Of a stretch of DNA of 64,000 nucleotides, positions 18,061 through 25,894 are shown piece after piece. The stretch's first letter is position 1, and every line of letters starts with the position of its first letter. The notes beneath the pieces were generated by a model that saw only the letters and a program-made list of their open reading frames with translations, did no database searches and was not told where the DNA came from. The position numbers were made by a program, and so were the translations under genes. This stretch comes from an uncultured Desulfovibrio sp. GTDB taxonomy: Bacteria > Desulfobacterota > Desulfovibrionia > Desulfovibrionales > Desulfovibrionaceae. The DNA lies in the NCBI GenBank assembly GCA_900541395.1, contig UQJT01000008.1, positions 25,056 to 89,055 of the forward strand. Reading direction: 5' to 3'.

Positions 18061-18112
18061 TCTTTAAAGCGCATATTGCGGGCTTGTCCCGCTCAACTTA
18101 CGGAGTACAGCC

Positions 18113-19726
18113 ATGCTGAAAAACGCCATCGTCGTCATGTTCGACAGCCTCCAGTTCAACTACCTGGGCTGTTACGGCAACACCTGGATCAAGACCCCCA
18201 ATTTCGACCGTCTGGCCCGCGAGGGCGTGCTGTTCGAAAACGCCTATACCGAGGGCCTGCCCACGGTGCCCTGCCGTCGGGCCATGCATACCGGCCGCTT
18301 TACCCTGCCCGTGTCGGGCTGGGTGGGATTGTCGTCCAAAGACACCACCATCGCCGACCTGTGCTGGGGCCGCCCCATCGATACCGCCCTGATCTTCGAC
18401 TGCCCCATGTATCGCCTGCCCAAGTTCGGCTATACGCGCGGCTTCGATAAAGTGTGGTTCACCCACGGCCACGAGGCCGACGACTATTTTTACGAACAGG
18501 ACGAACTCATCCACCTGAACATCAAGGATTATATCGAGGAATCCTCGTACCGGGCCGTGGTGGAGCGCTCGGGCGCCAAGATGCCGGAAGCCACCCTGGG
18601 CGAAATCCGCAACTACCTGAAACAGCGCCAGTACGGCGGGGACCGCGAGGAAAACCGCTACGTGGCCCGCACCATGCGCAAGGCCGTGGAATACCTGGAA
18701 GGCGTGGACCGCAACAAGCAGTTCTACCTGTGGGTGGACAGCTTCGACCCGCATGAACCCTGGGACCCGCCCTCCGTCTACGATCCGGACAAAAAATGCC
18801 CTTACGACCCCGATTACCAGGGCAAGGACGAGTTTTTGCCCTTCCCCGGCCTGGTGGCGGGCGTCTACACCGAGGAACAACTGCATCACGTGCGTATGCT
18901 GTACGCCGAACTGGTGACGCTGTGCGACAAATATTTGGGCGAACTGCTGGACGCCGTGCGCCGTCTGGGTCTGGAGGAAAACACCCTGCTTCTGATGGTG
19001 TCCGACCACGGCGAGCCTATGGGCAACGGCGAACACGGCCACGGCCTGATGCGCAAGGTGCGCCCCTGGCCTTATGAGGAACTGGCCCACATCCCCATGA
19101 TCCTGCGCGCCCCCGGCATCGCCCCCGGCCAGCGCGTCTCGTCCTTCGTGCAGAGCGTGGACGTGGCGCCCACCGTGTGCGACTGGCTGGGCATCGGCGT
19201 GCACCCCGACATGCAGGGCAAAAGCCTGCTGCCCCTGGCGCGCGGCGAGGTGGACAAAGTGCGCGATTTCGCCATCGCGGGCTACTATCCATATTCCCAG
19301 GCCATTTTTACCGAAAACTGGTCCTACATCCATTGGACCAGGAACGACGACAAGGCCGAACGGCTCATGGCTCTGGAATTTTACGGCGGCAACATCGACA
19401 ACAGCCACATCCACGCCACGGGCGGCAAAGGCATGTTTGAAGGCCAGTTCGAGGCTCTGGAAAAACGGCGCAAGGAAATGAAGGCCGCCGCCGGAGAGGA
19501 GGGCCTGTCCGACATCGAAAAGCGCCACAAGGCCAACGCCACCCTGGACGGCGCGGATCAGTGGACCTGCACCCCGTCCAGTTCGTCCGAGGTGCCGGAC
19601 CGCGACCTGTTGTTCGACCGCCGCGCCGATCCTTTCCAGCTCCATAATGTGGCGGATCAGCACCCGGATCAGGCCCGCAAACTGTACGCCCTGCTCAACG
19701 ACTATCTTGACGATTTGCGCGCCTAG
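18113..19726 (+). CDS. Sulfatase-like alkaline phosphatase superfamily hydrolase
   Basis: A 537-residue cytoplasmic-looking protein (no signal peptide) of the sulfatase fold. Metal-site residues are visible: Asp11 in VVMFDSLQFNYLGCYG and the C-terminal pair in SDHGEPMGNGEHGHG. The nucleophile region reads PTVPC54-RRAMHTGR. The canonical formylglycine motif C-x-P-x-R is absent: Cys54 is followed directly by two arginines. Members with this shape may use an unmodified nucleophile and cleave phosphonate or phosphate esters instead of sulfates. Expression from a sigma-54 promoter and the MFS gene 155 bases downstream suggest import and hydrolysis of an ester compound. Confidence 0.85.
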   Translation: MLKNAIVVMFDSLQFNYLGCYGNTWIKTPNFDRLAREGVLFENAYTEGLPTVPCRRAMHTGRFTLPVSGWVGLSSKDTTIADLCWGRPIDTALIFDCPMYRLPKFGYTRGFDKVWFTHGHEADDYFYEQDELIHLNIKDYIEESSYRAVVERSGAKMPEATLGEIRNYLKQRQYGGDREENRYVARTMRKAVEYLEGVDRNKQFYLWVDSFDPHEPWDPPSVYDPDKKCPYDPDYQGKDEFLPFPGLVAGVYTEEQLHHVRMLYAELVTLCDKYLGELLDAVRRLGLEENTLLLMVSDHGEPMGNGEHGHGLMRKVRPWPYEELAHIPMILRAPGIAPGQRVSSFVQSVDVAPTVCDWLGIGVHPDMQGKSLLPLARGEVDKVRDFAIAGYYPYSQAIFTENWSYIHWTRNDDKAERLMALEFYGGNIDNSHIHATGGKGMFEGQFEALEKRRKEMKAAAGEEGLSDIEKRHKANATLDGADQWTCTPSSSSEVPDRDLLFDRRADPFQLHNVADQHPDQARKLYALLNDYLDDLRA

Positions 19727-19880
19727 GCCCCGGACGCTGAAGCGACCGGGAGCAAAGCGCTTTCGCCTTCCCCATACAGCGTTCTCCGCCCGCGCGGAAA
19801 CGCTTGCCGACCCGACAACGCCGCCTCCGGCCCGGGTTCCGTTTTCCGAACGGGGCCGGAGGGGCGACAAGGATACCATT

Positions 19881-21230
19881 ATGGCCCAAGAATCCGTGAC
19901 ACCGCCCGTGGAAGCGCCGGATGCCTCCGGCGTGGAATGTCCCTCCGAGGAAGAATGGCCCATAGGCCGCAAAGCGGCCATTTTCAGTTGTTCCATCGTG
20001 TTTCTGCTGGGCGTGTTCGATTTCATCGACCGCCAGGTGGTGGCTTCGCTGCTGCCGTACATCAAGGACGAATGGAGTTTGAGCGACACCCAACTGGGCA
20101 TGCTGGTGTCGGTGGTCAACATCTCCATTTCGGTGCTGGTGGTGCCCAGCGCCTATTTTATCGACAAGTGGAGCCGCAAAAAGATGATCGCCCTCATGGG
20201 CGCCATCTGGAGCCTGGCCACGGGCGCCTGCGCCTTTGCCGGGTCCTACGCCCACCTGCTGTTCGCGCGGGTGTTCATCGGCGCGGGCGAGGCGGGCTAC
20301 AATCCGGCGGCTCAGGCCCTGATCGCGGCCCAGTTTCCCAAGCGGCGGCGGGGCACGGCCATCGCCCTCACCCAACTGGGCATGGGGCTGGGCGCTCCCA
20401 TCGGCCTCATCGCCGGGGCCTGGGTGGCCTCGCACTGGGGCTGGCGTCACGCCTTCGGCCTGGTGGCCGTGCCCGGCCTTGTCCTGTCCTGCCTGGCCCT
20501 GTTCATCCGCGACTACAAGTCGGTGGACATGCGCGCGGACAAAGGCGAATCGGCCAAAAAGAAGAGCAGCCTGGCCGACTATGTCGCCATGCTGGGTGTG
20601 CTGCTGCGCACCCCGTCCCTGCTGTGCGTTTTCGCGGGGGCCACGCTCAAATTGCTGCGCACCGGCGCGGCCATGAACTGGATGCCCTCCTACCTGATGC
20701 GCGAGGGCGGCATGAGCCCCGTCCAGGCCGGGTCGGTGTCGTCGGCCCTGTTTCTGGGGTCCATCCTCAGCATGGTGTGCATAGGCCCCATCATCGACCT
20801 GACCCGCAAGTACCGAGCCCACGGCATTCCCCTGGTCATCGCGGTATGCTTTTTGCTGCAGGGCGGCCTGCAACTGCTGGCCTTCACCGCGCTTCCGGCC
20901 GGAGGCTGGACGCAGATCGCCGTGCTGTTCGTGGGCGGGGTGTTCGGCGGGGGCATGGCCGCCGGCTTTTCAACCATCATCGTGGACCTGGTGCACCCCG
21001 GTGCGCGGGCCACGGCCATCAGCCTCATGGTATTGTGCCAGAACATTCTGGGCTTTGCCCTGGGGCCGGTGGTGGTGGGCTTTTTGTCCGACAACTTCAC
21101 CCTGGGCACGGCCATGAGTCTGCTGTCCTTCGCGCCCCTGCTGGCGGGCCTGGCTTTTGTCGTGTGCTTTTTCACGTACCGGCGCGACGCCGCCAAGGTG
21201 GACTGCGTCAATCTGAGTTTTGAAGGCTGA
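19881..21230 (+). CDS. MFS transporter, spinster-like
   Basis: A 449-residue major facilitator with about 12 membrane helices, starting after a 30-residue acidic cytoplasmic tail. The loop 2-3 motif is YFIDKWSRKKMIALMGAIWS, and the helix 4-5 region has ARVFIGAGEAGYNPAAQALI followed by the R-rich FPKRRRGTAIA, all typical of spinster/hexuronate-type MFS. FDFIDRQVVASLLPYIKDE in helix 1 also fits. The start at 19881 has an AAGGA site; the open frame extends upstream without support. It follows the sulfatase-like gene on the same strand, so it may import that enzyme's substrate or export its product. The ligand is unknown. Confidence 0.88.
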   Translation: MAQESVTPPVEAPDASGVECPSEEEWPIGRKAAIFSCSIVFLLGVFDFIDRQVVASLLPYIKDEWSLSDTQLGMLVSVVNISISVLVVPSAYFIDKWSRKKMIALMGAIWSLATGACAFAGSYAHLLFARVFIGAGEAGYNPAAQALIAAQFPKRRRGTAIALTQLGMGLGAPIGLIAGAWVASHWGWRHAFGLVAVPGLVLSCLALFIRDYKSVDMRADKGESAKKKSSLADYVAMLGVLLRTPSLLCVFAGATLKLLRTGAAMNWMPSYLMREGGMSPVQAGSVSSALFLGSILSMVCIGPIIDLTRKYRAHGIPLVIAVCFLLQGGLQLLAFTALPAGGWTQIAVLFVGGVFGGGMAAGFSTIIVDLVHPGARATAISLMVLCQNILGFALGPVVVGFLSDNFTLGTAMSLLSFAPLLAGLAFVVCFFTYRRDAAKVDCVNLSFEG

Positions 21231-21236
21231 TTTTCG

Positions 21237-21378
21237 AGCGGGGGGGTAAAGCTCCCCCCGCCCGCGGATACATAAAAAGACTGTTTGATCGGCGTATTGC
21301 TTTTTTTTTCGACCACCATGCGCGCGTCTTTCCTCCCCGGCGGAGCCGCCCTGTCCGGGAAGGAAAGGCGCGTTTTTT
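21237..21378 (+). terminator. Tandem terminators after the MFS gene
   Basis: A G-run/C-run hairpin (about 21240-21264) is followed by a larger stem: GCGCGTCTTTCCTCCCCGG (21320-21338) pairs imperfectly with CCGGGAAGGAAAGGCGCG (21355-21372), and TTTTTT (21373-21378) follows. This T-run is also the first part of the left 71-bp direct repeat. Confidence 0.75.
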
Positions 21379-21443
21379 CGGTCCCGGCCGACCCCCGCGC
21401 GAAAAGCGCGCGTCAAGTTCGCGCCCGGAGCCCGAATTGCGCC
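21373..21443. repeat. 71-bp direct repeat, left copy
   Basis: Identical over 71 bases to 24655-24725. It starts with TTTTTTCGG, contains the small GCGCGAAAAGCGCGC hairpin and ends GAATTGCGCC. It is GC-rich like the host and marks the left boundary of the AT-rich restriction cassette. Confidence 0.95.
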
Positions 21444-21965
21444 TATGGCTGCTACAACTAAATTCCAAGCAATCGTTTAAGATAAGGGATTGATATAGAA
21501 GTCTGATACATTTTTTTCTTTATAGTCTGTTTTTCTCTGCATTATTTTTTTATAAATTTGTTCAATAAAAATGCCAACAGAGAGAGGATATATATTATAA
21601 ATAATTATTATCGTAGATATATGGCTGTGTGTGAGTGGATTTGTATTGCGAAATAATGTCGTGAACGGATGACTAATGGTGAATCTTCCTGCAGCTTGCG
21701 CTTGTCCGCAGCAGTATTTTTTTGTCTTGCACAAAGGATAGGGGACCTACATGCACATGATGATGACCCATCAAGAGTGGCATATATCTTGATTTTAACG
21801 GATGAAACGAAATGGATAATGGAGTTTGTCGTAATTGCCGGAAATTTCTGAATACCTACCGTGAGTTAGTATACCACAACAGAAAGATAACTTATTTATA
21901 ATCAGTAGTGTACTTCACTCGGATGAAGTTACGACAATACTAGCTGACGTTCAAAGCTTTTCAGG
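21444..21965. other. AT-rich non-coding left end of the island
   Basis: 522 bases without a convincing gene. Short frames here (for example minus 21477-21734, 85 codons) lack ribosome sites and family features. A 34-base segment at 21835-21868 resembles 24490-24523 near the other end (26 of 34 positions identical by eye). Confidence 0.5.
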
Positions 21966-22577
21966 TTATAGTCTAATAAACTGTGATAAAAATAATGGGC
22001 GAGCATAAAATGCTCTACTTATGCTACCGTGTCCAGCGCCTTTTGTTCGTGGTTGAATAAATTTCCCCATTGATCCTGTGAGAGAGCTAAAGCCGCGATC
22101 AGGATCATTTAAACATTGGCGGACAATTTCATAGTCAGCTTCAACTGCTCTGTATAATTCTTCAGATAAATCAATTTCAGTAATTGAATGAATAAAAGTT
22201 GGTTCTGCGTAGCTATTTCCTACAATTCTGGCCACAATGACAGCTTTACGTAACTTGGCAAGCAAGTGGCTTTCTGCGAAAGGAGTATGTTGCACATGAT
22301 AGGGATCTATCATTGTTATCGCCATAGTTTCCTTAAAGGCAAGCTTACCGGAAGCGAGTTTTTTTAATGGGATACTTTTTAATTCCCAAGAGCCAAAATT
22401 GGGACTCTGCGCAGAATTAAGAGGTAACCCCAAAAAACGCTCACAAACATGCCCAGCCCAACCTTTGTTAACCTTACCCGTTGGTGATATAACTGTAATT
22501 TCGTATTGTTTGGCTAAGGTATGCAAGTTTTGACCTTCCAATTTCTTAAGCTTTTTGACAGCTTCCTTTCTCTCCAC
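21966..22577 (-). CDS. Type II restriction endonuclease, MvaI/BcnI-MutH-like
   Basis: A 203-residue protein with the opening LKKLEGQNLHTLAKQYEITV, then NKGWAGHVCERFLGLPLNSA and SPNFGSWELKSIPL. This matches the MvaI/BcnI restriction enzyme family, which shares the MutH fold. Candidate active-site residues are Glu46, the E65-x-K67 pair and position 60, which is Asn where MutH/MvaI have Asp. The C-terminal SSLTGSMGKFIQPRTKGAGH is also family-like. Its start overlaps the upstream methylase by 32 bases. With a Dam-type methylase in the operon the recognition site is probably GATC, unlike MvaI (CCWGG). Activity is not proven because of the Asn. Confidence 0.8.
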   Translation of the reverse strand: MERKEAVKKLKKLEGQNLHTLAKQYEITVISPTGKVNKGWAGHVCERFLGLPLNSAQSPNFGSWELKSIPLKKLASGKLAFKETMAITMIDPYHVQHTPFAESHLLAKLRKAVIVARIVGNSYAEPTFIHSITEIDLSEELYRAVEADYEIVRQCLNDPDRGFSSLTGSMGKFIQPRTKGAGHGSISRAFYARPLFLSQFIRL

Positions 22578-23409
22578 GTATTTTTTCCTCTCTTAAAGCT
22601 AAAATTCGAGGCTTGGAAAATTCTGTTAAATAGTTAAAATCAGAATCAATCCCAATAAAGCGCCTCGCATGTTTAAGTGCTGCTACGCCAGTAGTTCCAC
22701 TCCCACAGAAGGGATCAAGCACAACTCCATGCTGTGGGCAAGAAGCAATAATAATGCGTTCCAATAATGCAAGAGGTTTTTGTGTTGGGTGTTTACCAAA
22801 TTGCTTTTCAGCTTTTGTTGGGCTCCCAATAGCCCAAACACTCCGCATTTGTTTGTCTGGCTTTTTAAGCATATCTTTATTCCAATCTCCGTTTTTCATT
22901 AACTTATAGTCAAAATAATGTTTCGCATTTTTATATAGCTTGGCCCATATTAGTGTTTCGTGGCTAGCTGTAAACATTCTACACGCTAGATTTGGAGCGG
23001 CATTTGGCTTAAACCAAATAATGTCATTTATTATATGCCATCCCTGTAACTGCAGGGCATACCCACAACAAAATATGCTGTGATATGTCCCTGAAATCCA
23101 AATAGTTCCTGTTGGTTTTAAAATACGCTTACAGGCTTGAATCCATGCCGCATGAAAAGCAAAGTCTTCTTCAATACCTTTACTTATATCCCATAGGCCT
23201 TTATTAACGCTGATACGTTTTCCTGCGTGGCAGGTCGTTCCTCCATTTGAGAGATTATAGGGAGGATCGGCAAATATCATATCTACCGAAGATGATGGCA
23301 ATGCCTCCATAGTGCAAACTGCGTCGCCATGATAAAGAGTAATATCTTCACAGGAAAATATTGATGATGGTTGCTTAAAGCTGTTAGCATTCGACAAAAT
23401 TCTTTTCAT
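22546..23409 (-). CDS. DNA adenine methyltransferase, beta class (DpnA-like)
   Basis: A 287-residue methylase with motif IV first (MIFADPPYNLSNGG) and the SAM-binding motif last (DPFCGSGTTG), the beta arrangement. The internal sequence (SVNKGLWD, LKPTGTIWISGTYHSI, PNAAPNLACRMFT, GKHPTQKPLALLERII) closely follows DpnA of the DpnII system, an N6-adenine methylase able to modify GATC in single-stranded DNA. It lies 6 bases after the Dam-like gene and overlaps the nuclease gene by 32 bases, so all three are one operon. AT-rich codon use differs from the host. Confidence 0.88.
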   Translation of the reverse strand: MKRILSNANSFKQPSSIFSCEDITLYHGDAVCTMEALPSSSVDMIFADPPYNLSNGGTTCHAGKRISVNKGLWDISKGIEEDFAFHAAWIQACKRILKPTGTIWISGTYHSIFCCGYALQLQGWHIINDIIWFKPNAAPNLACRMFTASHETLIWAKLYKNAKHYFDYKLMKNGDWNKDMLKKPDKQMRSVWAIGSPTKAEKQFGKHPTQKPLALLERIIIASCPQHGVVLDPFCGSGTTGVAALKHARRFIGIDSDFNYLTEFSKPRILALREEKIRGEKGSCQKA

Positions 23410-23415
23410 ATAATT

Positions 23416-24228
23416 CTATCGATAGATTGCGAGAATTTCTGGAACTGCTGACCTGTTGTCCCCGTTGCAACTTATAAAACGCTGTACATTGAATGTTCTT
23501 AATTCTGCATCGGCATATAGAGAACGTGTAATGCTTGTATCATGATTGCTAAGAACGACTGTTATATTTTTATTGTGTGCTGATTTTGAGAGTAATGCTA
23601 GGTCTTTTTGGTCTTTTATGCTAAACTCATTACCTGTATAAGTTGTAAAATTTGAAGTTACTGAAAGAGGTATATATGGAGGATCACAGTAAACGACGTC
23701 GCCTTTTTCTAGTTTGTTAAATGTATTACGAAAGTCACAACATAAAAAGCAGGTTTCTGTTTCTTGTGTTTTTTTATAAAAATCCATTAATTCTTTTAAA
23801 GGGAAATAGGGAGATTTATATTTTCCAAATGGTACATTAAATTCTCCTTTTGAATTGTATCTAACCAAACCATTAAAAGAGTGCCTATTTAGATATAAAA
23901 AAATAGCCCCTCTTTTTCTTGGTTTTTTACATATATTAAATTCATCACGAATTTCAATATATCGTTCTTTTGTATTGTTAATAGGTGTAAAAAATTCCTG
24001 ACAATATGAAATGAATTCTTTTCCTTCGCGTTGTATGTGTTGATATAGATAGATAAGATCCGCATTTGCATCACATATTAATGCTCGTTTTGCTTCTACA
24101 TTTAGATATACAGCACAAGAGCCAGCAAATGGTTCAACAAAACGAGAGCCTATAGGCAATTCTTTTAAAATTTTATCTAAAACGCGATATTTACCGCCAG
24201 CCCATTTTAAAAAAGGTTTTCGTTGCAC
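23416..24228 (-). CDS. Dam-family DNA adenine methyltransferase
   Basis: A 270-residue alpha/D12-class N6-adenine methylase. It begins QRKPFLKWAGGKYRVLDKI (the Dam SAM-binding opening), has FVEPFAGSCAVYLNV and the catalytic motif CDPPYIPLSVTSNFTTYTG, almost the Dam signature, so GATC specificity is likely. It is the first gene of the island operon, as dpnM is in the DpnII system. Codon use is AT-rich. It protects the host chromosome from the downstream nuclease; it could also methylate GATC sites generally and affect expression. Confidence 0.92.
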   Translation of the reverse strand: MQRKPFLKWAGGKYRVLDKILKELPIGSRFVEPFAGSCAVYLNVEAKRALICDANADLIYLYQHIQREGKEFISYCQEFFTPINNTKERYIEIRDEFNICKKPRKRGAIFLYLNRHSFNGLVRYNSKGEFNVPFGKYKSPYFPLKELMDFYKKTQETETCFLCCDFRNTFNKLEKGDVVYCDPPYIPLSVTSNFTTYTGNEFSIKDQKDLALLSKSAHNKNITVVLSNHDTSITRSLYADAELRTFNVQRFISCNGDNRSAVPEILAIYR

Positions 24229-24654
24229 AGAATCTCCCGTTATTTTTCAGGAAATGATGCTCATTCATCACGTGCTTTACTATTCGGTCAATAAAGATCT
24301 GTGGCGACTTGTCCGCCCATCATTCCTTGTCGAGCTATGATATTTCCGTTTTGGTCGGAACACAAGCACCCCAATCAAGCGTAGTTTTTTTCTTTTTAGC
24401 AGTGGAGTTTTTATCACAAGTCGTTACCTGGCATGCCTCTTATGGCGTAAACTTGGGCGTGTGTTCATAGGTACTGGGGCTCGCTCTACTTGCCGGAAAT
24501 TTCGGGAAACCTACTGGGAACTTGACATATTTCGCTGTGTCCATCCTCTTCTTTGATGGAACTCTTCCAGTTCTATAATCTGTTGAACGATGGAGAATGT
24601 GTTGACATTTTGCAACCAAGACGCAGCCAAGGAAAAAACTATCCGAGCAGCATT
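24229..24654. other. AT-rich non-coding right end of the island
   Basis: 426 bases upstream of the Dam-like gene, which should hold its promoter. No complete gene is seen. Bases 24490-24523 resemble 21835-21868. A short frame from 24553 (MELFQFYNLLNDGECVDIL) may be a decayed transposase N-terminus, but the similarity is too weak to assign. Confidence 0.4.
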
Positions 24655-24725
24655 TTTTTTCGGTCCCGGCCGACCCCCGCGCGAAAAGCGCGCGTCAAGT
24701 TCGCGCCCGGAGCCCGAATTGCGCC
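24655..24725. repeat. 71-bp direct repeat, right copy
   Basis: Exact copy of 21373-21443. Host-like GC-rich sequence resumes immediately after it, and the leader of the next gene follows. Confidence 0.95.
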
Positions 24726-24966
24726 GTTTCCCTCTTGTTTTTTAGAGGGTTCTGTTTTATTTATTTTGGGCTTCATCCTTCCGGATAAGGCGGAACGGGC
24801 GGGAGATTTCCCCCGGATGTTCCGGCTTGAGCGGAAATGCGCGTGGGCTTCCCGTCCGCACGGGGGGCGCTGCACTTTGTTCCGGCGAAAGGTGAAGCGT
24901 GGCATTTTGTCCGGGGCCGGTTTTCCTCGCCCGAAAAGTTGGCGGACAACGCGACAGGAGACAACT

Positions 24967-25890
24967 ATGATCGTTTTGTACATCCTGGCTTACGTGGCTC
25001 TTATCGCCTGCGTGGCCATCATCGTGGCGAAGATGGTCGGCTACCTCAAAAAGCCCATGCACCTGCGCTGGGAAATCTATCCCGTGGCGCACGAAGCGCC
25101 GGAACGCCTCAAGCACGGCGGCAGTTACATGGAAGAGCTCGACTGGTGGAAAAAGCCCTACCACAGTTCCACCCTCGGCACGCTGACCGGCTTTCTCAAG
25201 GAAGCCCTGTTTCTGCACGCCACCTACGAACACAATCGCCCCCTGTGGGTGCGCACCTATCCCTTCCATGTGGGCCTGTATCTGCTCATCGGCTCGCTGG
25301 GCCTGACCGTCATCTGTTCCTTCTGTCTGATGGCGAACTATCTGGGCTGGTTCCTGCAACTGTGCGCCACCCTGGCCATGCTCTGCAACGTGTTGGGCTT
25401 TCTCGGCGTGCTGTGGGGGTCGCTCTCCCTCATCCAGCGCCGCATGACCCAGCGCGATTTGCGCAAGTACAGCATGCCCGAGCATTTCTTCAACCTGGGC
25501 CTGTTCGCCGTGTTTTCCGGCCTGGGGCTCATCATGTCGATTATCGGCCCCAGGTGGTTCGTCATGCAGGGCGCCGTGTTCTTCGCGGGGATGCTGACGT
25601 TCAAGGCCGTGCCGGTGTCCGCCGTGTACGTGCTGTATCTGCTCATCTCCTTCTTCCTGTTCATCTGGGTGCCCTTCAGTTTTATGGGCCATGCGTTCAT
25701 GAAGTACTTCACCTGGCACGACATCCGCTGGGACGACGTGCCCGCGCAGGACAGCAAAAAAGTGCAGGCCGGCATAGCGGCCAACCTGAATCTGCCCGTC
25801 AGTTGGAAGGCTTCGCACATCAAGGGCGACGGCAAAAAGACCTGGGCCGAAGTGGCGACCACCGACCCGACGAAGCAGGACAAGGAGTAA
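24967..25890 (+). CDS. DsrM/HmcE-like cytochrome b membrane subunit
   Basis: A 307-residue membrane protein. Helices are visible at about residues 3-25, 95-120 (TYPFHVGLYLLIGSLGLTVI), 125-155, 185-205 and 215-240 (VYVLYLLISFFLFIWVPFSF). His in TYPFHVGLY and FMGHAFMKYFTWH are candidate haem b ligands, as in NarI/DsrM-type subunits. The 24967 start has a CAGGAGAC site; the open frame upstream reads through the direct repeat and is not supported. The stop is 4 bases before the CCG-domain gene, so the two form one membrane redox module. It probably exchanges electrons with menaquinone. Confidence 0.85.
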   Translation: MIVLYILAYVALIACVAIIVAKMVGYLKKPMHLRWEIYPVAHEAPERLKHGGSYMEELDWWKKPYHSSTLGTLTGFLKEALFLHATYEHNRPLWVRTYPFHVGLYLLIGSLGLTVICSFCLMANYLGWFLQLCATLAMLCNVLGFLGVLWGSLSLIQRRMTQRDLRKYSMPEHFFNLGLFAVFSGLGLIMSIIGPRWFVMQGAVFFAGMLTFKAVPVSAVYVLYLLISFFLFIWVPFSFMGHAFMKYFTWHDIRWDDVPAQDSKKVQAGIAANLNLPVSWKASHIKGDGKKTWAEVATTDPTKQDKE

Positions 25891-25894
25891 GAGC

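Larger units (their letters stand above)
21444..24654. mobile_element. AT-rich restriction-modification island
   Basis: A 3.2-kb segment that is visibly AT-rich against a GC-rich chromosome, bounded by perfect 71-bp direct repeats. It carries three minus-strand genes for a restriction-modification system and no recognisable integrase or transposase. Removing one repeat plus the segment would rejoin the host spacer between the MFS gene and the redox pair. This points to horizontal gain at this spacer. Confidence 0.85.

Noticed and set aside
24553..24966. N-terminal extension of the DsrM-like gene
   Set aside because: It runs through the 71-bp repeat and a non-coding leader. The ATG at 24967 has a good ribosome site and gives the normal membrane N-terminus.
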